From the NCBI GenBank assembly GCA_964577205.1, contig CAZNYG010000038.1:1-20322 (forward strand): DNA of 20,322 nt, written 5' to 3'. Every line of letters begins with the position of its first letter. Positions within the stretch are counted from its first letter, which is position 1. Source of the DNA: CAZNYG01 sp964577205. Lineage in GTDB: Bacteria; Elusimicrobiota; Endomicrobiia; Endomicrobiales; CAIRNS01. The notes below the pieces were generated by a model. That model was given only the letters and a program-made list of their open reading frames with translations, did not search any database and was not told where the DNA came from. This document shows, piece by piece, positions 5,554 through 13,592 of this stretch. The translations under genes were made by a program, and so were the position numbers.

Positions 5554-8130
5554 ATGAAAACCAGACCGCTGTTCAACATTCTGCTGGGACTGCTGTGCGT
5601 GACGGTCTTTGCCTCGACGGGTTTTGCGGCAAGGATACTGCTCATGCCCTCGCGATACGCCATGGTGATCAAGGGTCTCACCGATCAAATCGCCAATACG
5701 GGGGAGTGGGACAACCTGCATCTTTGGGCTATTGCCTACCCGGATGAAGGCCATACAACGATTAACGAGCTCGCGGGTTGCACCTTCCACTGGCGGGTCA
5801 AGGGAATAGACTCGATGGTTTACTCGCATCAGATCACTGAGACTGAAGCGTCGCGGGGGATATTGGATATGAGCGCCCCCATGTTCGATTTTGCGGGTGT
5901 CACTACCAATTCCGGAACTGATGATACCGCGTGTTACACGGCCGAGTTTTATATAACGAAAATTGGAAGCAGCGGGTCAGACGAATATACGGATATTTAC
6001 AACCAGCATGACTCTGTAGAGGTTCCGATTTACTTGAGAGATTTTACTCCTCCTACTTCTCCTACATGGTCGCAGTTGTACCGTGACTATCCCGGCACAA
6101 TCTGCCTCATGGATTACCTTGAAAATATTGCCCGCGGCAGGGGCATCCGCCATCTCCTGCTGAGTCAGCAGTCGGACGGCCGCTGGGACAGTCAGCTGTA
6201 CACGGGCGCTCCGGTGACTTCGAACGGGTACAACTGTCCAATAGGCGTCACAGGTATCGTAATGGCGGCCCTCGGTTCCGATCCGGGGACGATCTATTAT
6301 GCGAAAACCCTGGAAAATTATGTTGCGGCTTCAAACAACGCGCAGGCATACCTGCGCGGTAGAATGGAAGCCAACGGCGGTATGGTGTATTTCAATAACC
6401 CCCTGACCAGAAAATACGCCAACTACGAGCAGGGTGCCGCGTTGATGGGGCTGTCGCTGCAGCCTGCCATAACGGGTTTCGGACCTAATTTCACAGATTT
6501 TGCAAAGAAAATGGCAAGATGGTTCGATTCGACCCAGAACAAAGCGGGACTGGTGCCCGGAGGATGGCGTTACTGCGGTTCGTATACCGGCTTCAATTTT
6601 GACGCTTTGGACGATGCCGATCTTTCCGCTTCACAATGGCCCGTACTGGGGCTTCTGACCGCGAGAGCAAGGATCGCGCGTGATTCCGGAAATTCCGCAG
6701 TTATTCTTGATGATTTTGACAATGTCGCAAGCGATCTCAAAACACAACTGCGGCGTTACGCGCGGGCGGTGCAAAGTGAAACAGGAGTTCACAAGGGCGG
6801 CGCTTACTATGGCGCCTACAATCCTTCGCTGCAGAAATGGGACACCGCCAGAACTTTCGGAGCCGAAGGCAAAGGTCCTTACGGAGATGTGCTTCCGAAT
6901 CCCAGGGTCGAAATCGATCCCGGTTCAGAGATCGACTACTACCACGATTACCACCCGCACAATCTGGCATCCGTGCTCACTGTTCCCGCTGTCGGAAGGG
7001 TACAGCGCGAATGGACTACGCCGGGAAGCGCTGCCAGGCCGGGGCAATGGGTTACTAAGTCTCTTGGCTACAGCGCGAGGCTTACTGGTATATACGGCAC
7101 CTACTCCGGCGGCAACTGCAGAATTACGCTTAATCTGCCCGATCCGAATTCTTCCGGGTTTGAGGGTTGGGTGAATCACGGGTGCTCGGCATATTTATAC
7201 AACGGCGTTTATTCTATCTACCTTATTCTTAACGTCAACCCCACTTATGCGCCGGGGGATCCCAGTCAGGACTGGAAAATCAGGTATATTAACGGTAATG
7301 TGCCGTATTTCAACATAGTGGGAGCATCCGGGTATGCGCTTCCGATTAATTCGGGAAATCCCGATCCTTCATGGCAAGGTATCGGCACCTGCCAGATTTA
7401 TGAGAAGAGGCCGGCTACCATGAGGGATGTGGAATGTGTCTTTACCCCCGGGAATGCTTATGTTTACGTCAATTCCCAGGTCGAAGCGAATTACATAAAT
7501 TCCAGCAACCTGTATGTGTCTTCGTATAGAGAGTGGGACCCGGGCCAGACGGCCGTGCCCGCGATCCATCACTACGAATGGAACAACGACGTAACTATGT
7601 TCGGCATGCCGTCCGAGATGGCATACAATGAGCGTTGGCTTTTGGGGACTTCGTCCCTGTTCACCATGATGAGGTATCTGAACATTTCCGCCACCGACGA
7701 TTATTACAAGGGGGCGCTTGACGCGATGTATTCTCAGATGGTGACATTTCAAGCGCAGGGATTCCAGACCACCAGCACGGTTGACCGTGGGGCCAGGGGC
7801 CTTGACCTCTACACGATGTTCTGCGTTACAAAAGCTCTGAAGGCAAACAGCAGTTTCTACGGTTCCTTCGCGAAGCCCGCCCTGATGAATAATCCGGCTC
7901 AGACCATGAATACCTGGCGGGAGAAATTTGTCCAAGCCATTCTCGAGAACATCGAAAGCACCGGCTACCGGAAGGATAGCTGGGAGATGCCCGGGAGCAG
8001 CGTGCTTGGCACGGCGCTTGCTGTTCTGATACTGAAGGAAGAACCTCCATATGTGCCTCTGCTGATGACCCGGAACGAAACCCCCGCTGGCCCCCGGCGG
8101 TTACAGGCTTTTATCAAACAGGATAAATAA
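5554..8130 (+). CDS. Secreted protein with GGWRY-type alpha/alpha-toroid domain and large insert
   Basis: An 858-residue protein with a clear signal peptide (MKTRPLFNILLGLLCVTVFASTGFA-AR). ATG 5554 is preferred over the upstream in-frame GTG 5470 because of GAGGGG at 5541-5546 and the signal sequence it begins; it starts 1 nt after the preceding stop. Residues ~30-180 form a beta-rich region of unknown type. From ~187, toroid features appear: HLLLSQQSDGRWDSQ, NYEQGAALMGLSLQ (~290), and GGWRY followed by DDADLSASQWPVLGLLTAR (~336-370), the pattern of bacterial prenyltransferase/squalene-oxidase-repeat proteins. Residues ~480-680 are Gly/Asn/Tyr-rich and probably beta. Helical repeats resume at AYNERWLLGTSSLFTMMRYL (~690) and continue towards the C-terminus. 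Together with the previous gene it forms a tandem of two different secreted toroid proteins at the head of the pilus series. No catalytic motif is recognised. Role unknown; pilus-associated or envelope binding function is inference from context. Confidence 0.82.
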   Translation: MKTRPLFNILLGLLCVTVFASTGFAARILLMPSRYAMVIKGLTDQIANTGEWDNLHLWAIAYPDEGHTTINELAGCTFHWRVKGIDSMVYSHQITETEASRGILDMSAPMFDFAGVTTNSGTDDTACYTAEFYITKIGSSGSDEYTDIYNQHDSVEVPIYLRDFTPPTSPTWSQLYRDYPGTICLMDYLENIARGRGIRHLLLSQQSDGRWDSQLYTGAPVTSNGYNCPIGVTGIVMAALGSDPGTIYYAKTLENYVAASNNAQAYLRGRMEANGGMVYFNNPLTRKYANYEQGAALMGLSLQPAITGFGPNFTDFAKKMARWFDSTQNKAGLVPGGWRYCGSYTGFNFDALDDADLSASQWPVLGLLTARARIARDSGNSAVILDDFDNVASDLKTQLRRYARAVQSETGVHKGGAYYGAYNPSLQKWDTARTFGAEGKGPYGDVLPNPRVEIDPGSEIDYYHDYHPHNLASVLTVPAVGRVQREWTTPGSAARPGQWVTKSLGYSARLTGIYGTYSGGNCRITLNLPDPNSSGFEGWVNHGCSAYLYNGVYSIYLILNVNPTYAPGDPSQDWKIRYINGNVPYFNIVGASGYALPINSGNPDPSWQGIGTCQIYEKRPATMRDVECVFTPGNAYVYVNSQVEANYINSSNLYVSSYREWDPGQTAVPAIHHYEWNNDVTMFGMPSEMAYNERWLLGTSSLFTMMRYLNISATDDYYKGALDAMYSQMVTFQAQGFQTTSTVDRGARGLDLYTMFCVTKALKANSSFYGSFAKPALMNNPAQTMNTWREKFVQAILENIESTGYRKDSWEMPGSSVLGTALAVLILKEEPPYVPLLMTRNETPAGPRRLQAFIKQDK

Positions 8131-9821
8131 TGTCAATAGCCCCCTTAAGAAAAAAGTATCTCGGCGAAATACTTCTGGCGCAGAACCTGATCACCAAGGA
8201 GCAGTTGTCGCAGTCCCTTGCTGAACAGAAGACGTCCAAACAGAGGCTCGGCGCCATTCTGGTAAAAAAGGGTTTCATTACCGAACAGGCGCTGATGAAA
8301 GCGCTGGCGGCTTCGTACGGGATGCCGCTGACCAGGCTGACGGACGTCAATATAGAAGGGGACGCCCTGCGGGCCCTTTCGGAAAAGATGGCGCGCAGGT
8401 TCTGCGTCCTGCCGATCTCGGTCAAGGGCAGCGTGCTCAAGATCGCCACCGCGGACCCGTCCAATGTGGCGGTCAACGACGAAATAGCGATGTCCACCGG
8501 CCTGAAGGTTTCCGCGGTGCTTTCCACGGAAAACGAGATAAAGGATTCGATAGAACGCTATTACGGCGGCAGGCTGGTGGAGGACAGCAACCTCGAACAG
8601 GACGAGGTTGCCGAGATCGACGACGCCGACGACACAATCGGCGAAGGCGAGGAAGGGGCCGAGGCCGCGCCCATAATCAGGTATGTCAACGCGCTCCTTT
8701 TCCAGGCGGTCAACAAGAAGGCCAGCGATATTCATATCGAACCGCAGGAAAAGGTGGCCGTGCTGAGGATGCGGCTTGACGGCCGGCTGATAGAGTTCCC
8801 GCCTCCGCCTCAGAAGTTCTATTCGGCAATTGTTTCGCGCGTCAAGATCATGGCCAACCTCGATATCGCCGAGCGGCGCCTGCCGCAGGACGGCAAGTGC
8901 AAGCTGAAAGTAGGCGATAAAAAGATAGACGTGCGCGTTTCCACCCTGCCGACGATATACGGGGAGAAGGTGGTCATGCGCGTGCTGGACCGTTCAAACG
9001 TCTCTCTCCGCCTGGACGATATGGGCGTCTCCGAGTCCGACATGAGCAAGCTGAAGGAGGCGTTTGAAGCGCCCTTCGGCATGATACTGGTCACCGGCCC
9101 GACGGGCAGCGGCAAAACCACGACGCTTTACACCGGGATCAACTATATCAACCGCCCGGACGTCAACATAGTGACCGCCGAAGACCCGGTCGAGTATGAA
9201 CTGAAGAAGATCAACCAGGTGCAGGTAAAGCCGCAGATCGGGCTGACGTTCGCGGGCATACTGCGTTCGGTGCTGCGCCAGGATCCCGACGTGATAATGG
9301 TCGGAGAGATCCGCGACAGGGAAACCGCCGAGATCGCCATACAGTCGGCGCTCACGGGCCATCTTGTCCTTTCCACGCTCCATACCAACGACGCGGTCAG
9401 TTCGCTGAGCCGCCTGCGTTACATGGGAATAGAATCCTTCCTTGTGGCGGACGCGGTAAACCTCGTGGTCGCGCAGCGCCTTGTCAGAAAAATATGCCCC
9501 GGCTGCAAACAGGAACAGGATATCCCCCAGAAGATATTCATGAAGCTCGGGATACCCGAGGGCGAACGCCCGGTCTTTTACCACGGCAAAGGCTGCGACA
9601 AGTGCTTTGGTTCCGGGTACAAGGGCCGCACGGCCATCATGGAAATACTTTCGCTTTCACCGGCGATCAGGCAGATGCTGATGAGCGAAACGGACGACAT
9701 AAAGATAAAAGAACAGGCGGTTAAAGAAGGAATGCGCACGCTGCGCGACCAGGCGCTTGATAAATTAAGGGACGGCATAACGACCGTGGAAGAAGTCATT
9801 TCGGTCACTTCGGCCAACTAG
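8130..9821 (+). CDS. pilB: Type IV pilus extension ATPase PilB (GspE family)
   Basis: A 563-residue hexameric cytoplasmic motor that powers pilin assembly. The N-terminus contains two adjacent MshEN-type motifs (YLGEILLAQNLITKEQL, then RLGAILVKKGFITEQAL, with a 5-residue spacer between the full 24-residue units), a domain that binds cyclic di-GMP in some relatives; the first copy has Tyr for Arg and Asn for Gly. The motor core shows Asp box SDIHIEP (~199-205), Walker A GPTGSGKTT (~323-331), Walker B DPDVIMVGEIRD (~386-397), and His box TGHLVLSTLHTND (~409-421). The zinc motif is CPGC (456-459) plus CDKC (489-492), typical of PilB/GspE. Its ATG shares one base with the stop of the previous gene (TAATG), and AGGA lies 6 nt upstream, so translation is probably coupled to the toroid gene. 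Distinguished from GspE by the neighbouring pilT and pilMN. Confidence 0.96.
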   Translation: MSIAPLRKKYLGEILLAQNLITKEQLSQSLAEQKTSKQRLGAILVKKGFITEQALMKALAASYGMPLTRLTDVNIEGDALRALSEKMARRFCVLPISVKGSVLKIATADPSNVAVNDEIAMSTGLKVSAVLSTENEIKDSIERYYGGRLVEDSNLEQDEVAEIDDADDTIGEGEEGAEAAPIIRYVNALLFQAVNKKASDIHIEPQEKVAVLRMRLDGRLIEFPPPPQKFYSAIVSRVKIMANLDIAERRLPQDGKCKLKVGDKKIDVRVSTLPTIYGEKVVMRVLDRSNVSLRLDDMGVSESDMSKLKEAFEAPFGMILVTGPTGSGKTTTLYTGINYINRPDVNIVTAEDPVEYELKKINQVQVKPQIGLTFAGILRSVLRQDPDVIMVGEIRDRETAEIAIQSALTGHLVLSTLHTNDAVSSLSRLRYMGIESFLVADAVNLVVAQRLVRKICPGCKQEQDIPQKIFMKLGIPEGERPVFYHGKGCDKCFGSGYKGRTAIMEILSLSPAIRQMLMSETDDIKIKEQAVKEGMRTLRDQALDKLRDGITTVEEVISVTSAN

Positions 9822-9848
9822 CGCCGGCGGGTCCCGCCAGGAGACGGT

Positions 9849-10925
9849 ATGCAGCATCAATGGCAAGGCAAGATCATCGAAATGCTCCAGCTGATGGGCG
9901 AAAAGAACGCGTCCGACCTCCACATCAGCGCGGGGGTAAAGCCGCGCATGCGGGTCAACGGGCTGCTGCTCCCCATTGAATTTTCCGTGCTTTCGGTCGA
10001 GGAGTGCGACAACCTCCTGGGCAGCATCATGACGGAGGGAGACCGGAAGGTGTTCCAGGAACAGCAGGTCCTTGATTTTTCTTACGGGCGCGAGGACCTG
10101 GGCCGTTTCAGGATAAACATCTATTCCCAGCGGGGTTCGATGGCGGCTGCCATCCGCCGCCTGCCCAACCAGCCTCCCTCGATGGAAAGCCTCGGGCTGC
10201 CCGTTCAAACCATAAAGAAATTCTGTTCGTTGTCTCACGGCCTTTTTCTCGTGTGCGGGCCGGTCGGCAGCGGCAAGACGACGACGCTGGCTTCAATGAT
10301 AGACTCCATCAACCACTCGCGAAGCTGCCATATCCTTTCAATAGAAGATCCCATCGAATACGTTCATAAAGACGAACTGAGCATGATCCACCAGCGGGAG
10401 ATCCGCAGGGACACGTCGAACTTTTCCGACGCGCTGAAGTACGTCCTGCGCGAGGATCCCAATATCGTGGTCATAGGCGAGATGCGCGATTTGGAAACGA
10501 TCTCTTCCGCCATAACTATCGCGGAGACAGGGCACCTTGTCCTGGCCACCCTGCATACCGGAGACACGAGCGAATCCATCAGCAGGATACTGGATGTGTT
10601 CCCCGCCTCCCAGCAGTCCCAGATATCGGTCCAGCTGGCGTACGCGCTGGTGGGGGCCGTCAACCAGATCCTTCTGCCTACGGCGGATAACGCCGGGCGG
10701 GTGCTGGCCACCGAGGTGATGGTCACGATACCCGCCGTTCAGAACCTTATCCGCGAGAACAAGATCGAGCAGATATATTCCCAGATCCAGATGGGCGCGT
10801 CCTACGGCATGCATTCGTTGAACCAGTCCCTTGCGGAACTGGTCAAGGCCGGAAGGATCGCCAAAGACGTTGCCTTTGCCAAGAGCAAAAGGTCGAAAGA
10901 ATTACAAAAAATGCTGGAGAGATGA
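9849..10925 (+). CDS. pilT: Type IV pilus retraction ATPase PilT
   Basis: A 358-residue motor of usual PilT length that drives depolymerisation of the pilus at the inner-membrane platform. Visible motifs: ASDLHISAG (Asp box, near residue 22), Walker A GPVGSGKT (137-144), Walker B region NIVVIGEMRD (205-214; the GEMRD form is typical of PilT), and His box TGHLVLATLHTGD. A version of the C-terminal AIRNLIRE motif is present as AVQNLIRENK (~296-305), the element needed for retraction in studied PilT proteins; the Arg of AIRN is Gln here. It lacks the tetracysteine zinc motif, unlike PilB. Start supported by AGGAGA (9839-9844) 4 nt upstream. It lies 27 nt after pilB and overlaps pilC by 4 nt (ATGA), giving the order pilB-pilT-pilC. 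Its presence argues for a retractile T4a pilus over a type II secretion system. Confidence 0.96.
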   Translation: MQHQWQGKIIEMLQLMGEKNASDLHISAGVKPRMRVNGLLLPIEFSVLSVEECDNLLGSIMTEGDRKVFQEQQVLDFSYGREDLGRFRINIYSQRGSMAAAIRRLPNQPPSMESLGLPVQTIKKFCSLSHGLFLVCGPVGSGKTTTLASMIDSINHSRSCHILSIEDPIEYVHKDELSMIHQREIRRDTSNFSDALKYVLREDPNIVVIGEMRDLETISSAITIAETGHLVLATLHTGDTSESISRILDVFPASQQSQISVQLAYALVGAVNQILLPTADNAGRVLATEVMVTIPAVQNLIRENKIEQIYSQIQMGASYGMHSLNQSLAELVKAGRIAKDVAFAKSKRSKELQKMLER

Positions 10926-12160
10926 AAGTGGCGAAATTTAATTTCAAGGCGAAGAACGCATTAAACGAAGTGGTGGAAGGCGCCAGGAACGCGGTTTCCG
11001 AAAAGGAGCTGATCTCGGCGCTGCGCAACGAAGGCCTTGCCGTTTATTCGGTCGAAGAGGCCGCGGCGGAGGCCGGGGTCAAGGCCAGGATCAAGCAGAT
11101 CAGGTCCGGCGGGCACGGCGGGGTCAACGCGCAGGACATTGCCGTGTTCTGCCGCCAGATGGCGACGCTTATCAACGCGGGCGTCAACATCCTTGACGCG
11201 ATCGACGACATTTCCGAGATGGCGACCAGTTCCCGCCTGCGCGCCGTTCTTAAGACGGTCGGGAGTAACGTGCGCGAGGGCAGCACCCTTTCGGACGCGA
11301 TGAAAAGGCACGACAAGGTGTTCGGCAGGGTATTCGTGTCGATGATAGAAGCCGGCGAAAAAAGCGGCAAGCTGGGCAAAGTGCTGCAGGATCTCGCGTC
11401 CTACACTGAAAACTCGGTGAAACTGCAGAGAAAAATGAAAGCCGCCAGCGTGTATCCGGCGTTCATAGTGTGTTTCCTGATCGCGACGATGATGGTGCTG
11501 GTGCTGTTCATCATTCCGCGTTTTGAATCCATGTTCGCCTCCTTCGGCGCCGAACTGCCTTTGCCGACGAAGATCGTCATGGGATTCAGCCGCGCCGTCA
11601 TTAACAACATCATGCTTATCATTCTGGCGGTGGCGGGAGCGGTGACGGGCGTCGTCATGTCCTACAAGACTCCGGCCGGCAGGATGATCATAGACCGCTT
11701 TGTGCTGAGCATCCCGATTTTCGGTCCCATTGTGAAGAAGGTCGTGTTCGCCCGGTTCTTTCAAACGTTCGGAACCCTGCTCCGCAGCGGCGTGGACATT
11801 GTCGCTTCGCTGGAGATTGCCGCGCGGGTCACCAACAGCCTGCCGGTGCAGCGTGTCATTGAAACCATAAGGACAAAGGTCATTGAGGGATCGTCTCTTT
11901 CAGCGGAGATGGAGAAGCACGGCATTTTCCCGCGCATGGTGGTCCGGATGACCGCGGTGGGCGAAAAATCGGGCCAGATAGACGAGATGTGCGAAAAAAT
12001 GTCGGACTATTACAGCGACGAAGTGGATACGGCGGTAGCCGCCATGAGCTCCATCATTGAGCCTCTCCTTATCGTGCTGCTGGGCATAGTGGTGGGAGTC
12101 GCGGTGGTCGCAATGTATCTGCCGATATTCAAGCTTGCTGGCGCTATGATGGGAAAATGA
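10922..12160 (+). CDS. pilC: Type IV pilus inner-membrane platform protein PilC (GspF family)
   Basis: A 412-residue polytopic membrane protein with two tandem GspF domains. Each has the FCRQMATLINAGVNILDAID / FFQTFGTLLRSGVDIVASLE type signature and a V-x-x-M-x-x-x-GEKSG motif (FVSMIEAGEKSGKLG; VVRMTAVGEKSGQID). Membrane segments are visible at about 176-200, 227-247 and 379-403. PilC anchors the PilB and PilT hexamers and is thought to rotate during pilin insertion and extraction. The start codon overlaps the pilT stop (ATGA), a strong sign of translational coupling. It is followed by a 127-nt gap before the pilin genes, the longest break in the series. Confidence 0.96.
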   Translation: MKVAKFNFKAKNALNEVVEGARNAVSEKELISALRNEGLAVYSVEEAAAEAGVKARIKQIRSGGHGGVNAQDIAVFCRQMATLINAGVNILDAIDDISEMATSSRLRAVLKTVGSNVREGSTLSDAMKRHDKVFGRVFVSMIEAGEKSGKLGKVLQDLASYTENSVKLQRKMKAASVYPAFIVCFLIATMMVLVLFIIPRFESMFASFGAELPLPTKIVMGFSRAVINNIMLIILAVAGAVTGVVMSYKTPAGRMIIDRFVLSIPIFGPIVKKVVFARFFQTFGTLLRSGVDIVASLEIAARVTNSLPVQRVIETIRTKVIEGSSLSAEMEKHGIFPRMVVRMTAVGEKSGQIDEMCEKMSDYYSDEVDTAVAAMSSIIEPLLIVLLGIVVGVAVVAMYLPIFKLAGAMMGK

Positions 12161-12287
12161 GGTCCGGGAGGTGAAACGGATTTTCCGGGTTTTTTGAAAG
12201 GATTCCGGCTGCCGGGATATTCCGGCCGACGGACGGCAGGAGCGCTGAATTTTTTGGCGTAAACATTATCGAGGAGGATCATCAGTC
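12161..12287 (+). promoter_or_regulatory. pilC-pilin leader region with strong Shine-Dalgarno
   Basis: This 127-nt gap ends in AGGAGG (12272-12277), 10 nt before the first pilin's ATG and the most complete ribosome site in the window, fitting high pilin expression. Upstream are GC-rich inverted arms (CTGCCG near 12209 with CGGCAG near 12233, and an inner GCCGG/CCGGC), followed at some distance by TTTTTT. This could be an attenuator or processing hairpin. I see no convincing promoter: TTGAAA (12194-12199) with GATATT 16 bp later is weak. Confidence 0.45.
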
Positions 12288-12695
12288 ATGAAACGCACAG
12301 GGAAGAAGGGTTTTACACTTATCGAGCTGGTCATTGTCATCGTCATCATCGGCATTCTTGCCATCATCGCCGTCCCGATCTACCGCGGGTACACCCGCCG
12401 TGCGATGGCGGCTGAGGGAAGAGCGTTGGTCGGATCGGTCGCTTCGGCGCAGAGAATATACTTTGCCGAACATTCCACCAGCGGGGCACCGTATCTGGCT
12501 GTGGCGAATACAGGTTATAACGCGACGCTTGATGTCGATGCCAGGTCGAACCGGTATTTCACCACTTACAGCGTTACCGCGGGTGCTAACAACTTTGCGG
12601 TCACGACAAATGGGACCGGTGACGCGGCCGGCATAACGGTTACACTGACACAAACCACAGGCGCTCAGCCCGTGATAACGGAAACGCTTAACTAA
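12288..12695 (+). CDS. pilA: Type IV pilin, major-type (first of two paralogues)
   Basis: A 135-residue prepilin. The 8-residue basic leader MKRTGKKG is cut before Phe (G8/F9), giving mature FTLIELVIVIVIIGILAIIA with Glu at +5 and the Pro of a type IVa N-terminal helix (AVPIYRGY). A polar helix follows (RRAMAAEGRALVGSVASAQRIYFAEH) and then a short Thr/Asn-rich globular part. No cysteine is present, so the disulfide-bounded D-region of classical pilins is absent. The strong AGGAGG suggests abundant product, making this a good candidate for the pilus subunit. The C-terminal third closely matches the second pilin (TLDVDAR-NRYFT, VTTNG-GDA-GI-VTL), so the two arose by duplication. The symbol pilA denotes the pilin role only. 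Confidence 0.93.
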   Translation: MKRTGKKGFTLIELVIVIVIIGILAIIAVPIYRGYTRRAMAAEGRALVGSVASAQRIYFAEHSTSGAPYLAVANTGYNATLDVDARSNRYFTTYSVTAGANNFAVTTNGTGDAAGITVTLTQTTGAQPVITETLN

Positions 12696-12713
12696 GGCCG
12701 CGATAAGGTGTCT

Positions 12714-12741
12714 GGTGAGAACGGCTCCGGCCGTTCTCACC
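12714..12741 (+). promoter_or_regulatory. 12-bp perfect hairpin with cUCCGg tetraloop between the two pilin genes
   Basis: GGTGAGAACGGC (12714-12725) and GCCGTTCTCACC (12730-12741) are perfectly complementary around the loop TCCG (12726-12729). In RNA this is C(UCCG)G, a member of the exceptionally stable UNCG tetraloop class. No T-run follows, so it is not a standard terminator. Its 3' arm abuts GGGAGG (12742-12747), the ribosome site of the second pilin, so it may influence mRNA 3'-end stability of the first pilin and initiation of the second. Confidence 0.85.
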
Positions 12742-12754
12742 GGGAGGTATTCAA

Positions 12755-13174
12755 ATGCGCAGAGGCTTCACTCTTATCGAGCTCGTAATAACCATCGTAA
12801 TTATCGGGATATTGAGCATTATCGCGGTCCCGGTGTACCGCGGATACACGCGCCGCGCGATGGCCGCTGAAGCCAGGGCGCTGGTAGGTGCGGTAGCGGC
12901 CGCCCAGAGGGTATTCTATGCCGAGTACCGGTCGTATTTAACGCTTGGCAGCCCCGCCGTGGCGGGGCTCGACCGGAACCTGACCGGGACGGCGTTGAAC
13001 ACCACGCTTGACGTCGATGCCCGGAACAACAGGTATTTTACCTCGTTCACGGTCACCGGCGGGGCGAACAATTACTCTGTGACGACTAACGGCGTTGGGG
13101 ACGCGACGGGGATCTCCGTAACGCTGAATCAACGCATCGGCGGACAGCCGCAGGTTATCGAAAACGGACTTTGA
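12755..13174 (+). CDS. pilA: Type IV pilin, second paralogue
   Basis: A 139-residue prepilin with a very short leader, MRRG, cut before Phe5; Glu9 is mature +5. The N-terminal helix (FTLIELVITIVIIGILSIIAVPVYRGYTRRAMAAEARALVG) is nearly that of the preceding pilin and the C-terminal part is also conserved, whereas the middle (AEYRSYLTLGSPAVAGLDRNLTGTALN) differs in sequence and is a few residues longer. No cysteine. GGAGG (12743-12747) precedes ATG by 7 nt, directly after the tetraloop hairpin. Whether it is a second major subunit, a minor pilin or a reserve variant cannot be told. It ends 13 nt before the next pilin-like gene. Confidence 0.92.
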   Translation: MRRGFTLIELVITIVIIGILSIIAVPVYRGYTRRAMAAEARALVGAVAAAQRVFYAEYRSYLTLGSPAVAGLDRNLTGTALNTTLDVDARNNRYFTSFTVTGGANNYSVTTNGVGDATGISVTLNQRIGGQPQVIENGL

Positions 13175-13187
13175 CGGGAGCGGAACG

Positions 13188-13592
13188 TTGAACGCAACGG
13201 CATACGGGCGGCACGCATCGAAGGGGTTTACTCTTGTAGAGGTGATGATAGCGGTGATCATTTTCTCGATCACCATGCTCTACGGGCTGTCTTTTTTCGC
13301 GTTCAGCGCCCGCCACGTGGCGAAGGCAAAGGACTACACGTTCGCGCTGCAGCTCGCAAGGGACGCGCTGGAGTCCGCGAAGCTGGACGCGTATGACGCC
13401 GTCCCGATCCATCCTGACGCGCGCACCGCGACAATGCCCAGCGAAGAAGGTATCCAGTTTTCAAGTCGCCTCACTTCGCGCGTGGTCGCGGCGGCGAACG
13501 CCGAGCCGTACAAGCTGGTGACGGTTGATGTCAATTGGGTGGACAACGGGATGCCGCTTCAGATCAGCGTTAACACGATAATAAGCCCATGA
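13188..13592 (+). CDS. Minor pilin, PilV/GspI-like
   Basis: A 134-residue prepilin starting at TTG 13188. GGGAG (13176-13180) sits 7 nt upstream and no later ATG would preserve the leader, so the rare start is well supported. A 13-residue leader ends KG before FTLVEVMIAVIIFSITMLYGL, with Glu at +5. The FTLVEVMIA form and the short length are characteristic of PilV/GspI minor pilins, which join the priming complex at the pilus tip. The rest is a mixed soluble domain (VTVDVNWVDNGMPLQISVNTIIS near the end, typical of GspI/PilV C-terminal strands). It overlaps the next gene by 4 nt (ATGA). Confidence 0.87.
   Translation: MNATAYGRHASKGFTLVEVMIAVIIFSITMLYGLSFFAFSARHVAKAKDYTFALQLARDALESAKLDAYDAVPIHPDARTATMPSEEGIQFSSRLTSRVVAAANAEPYKLVTVDVNWVDNGMPLQISVNTIISP

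Noticed and set aside
4628..8130. Squalene-hopene cyclase or terpene synthase activity of the toroid proteins
   Set aside because: QW-like repeats are present but no DxDD motif is evident at the expected place and the proteins are exported, unlike membrane-bound cytoplasmic cyclases of hopanoid pathways.
12194..12221. Separate sigma70 promoter for the pilins (TTGAAA, 16 bp, GATATT)
   Set aside because: The -10 matches consensus at only three of six bases; a sigma54-type site was also looked for and not seen.
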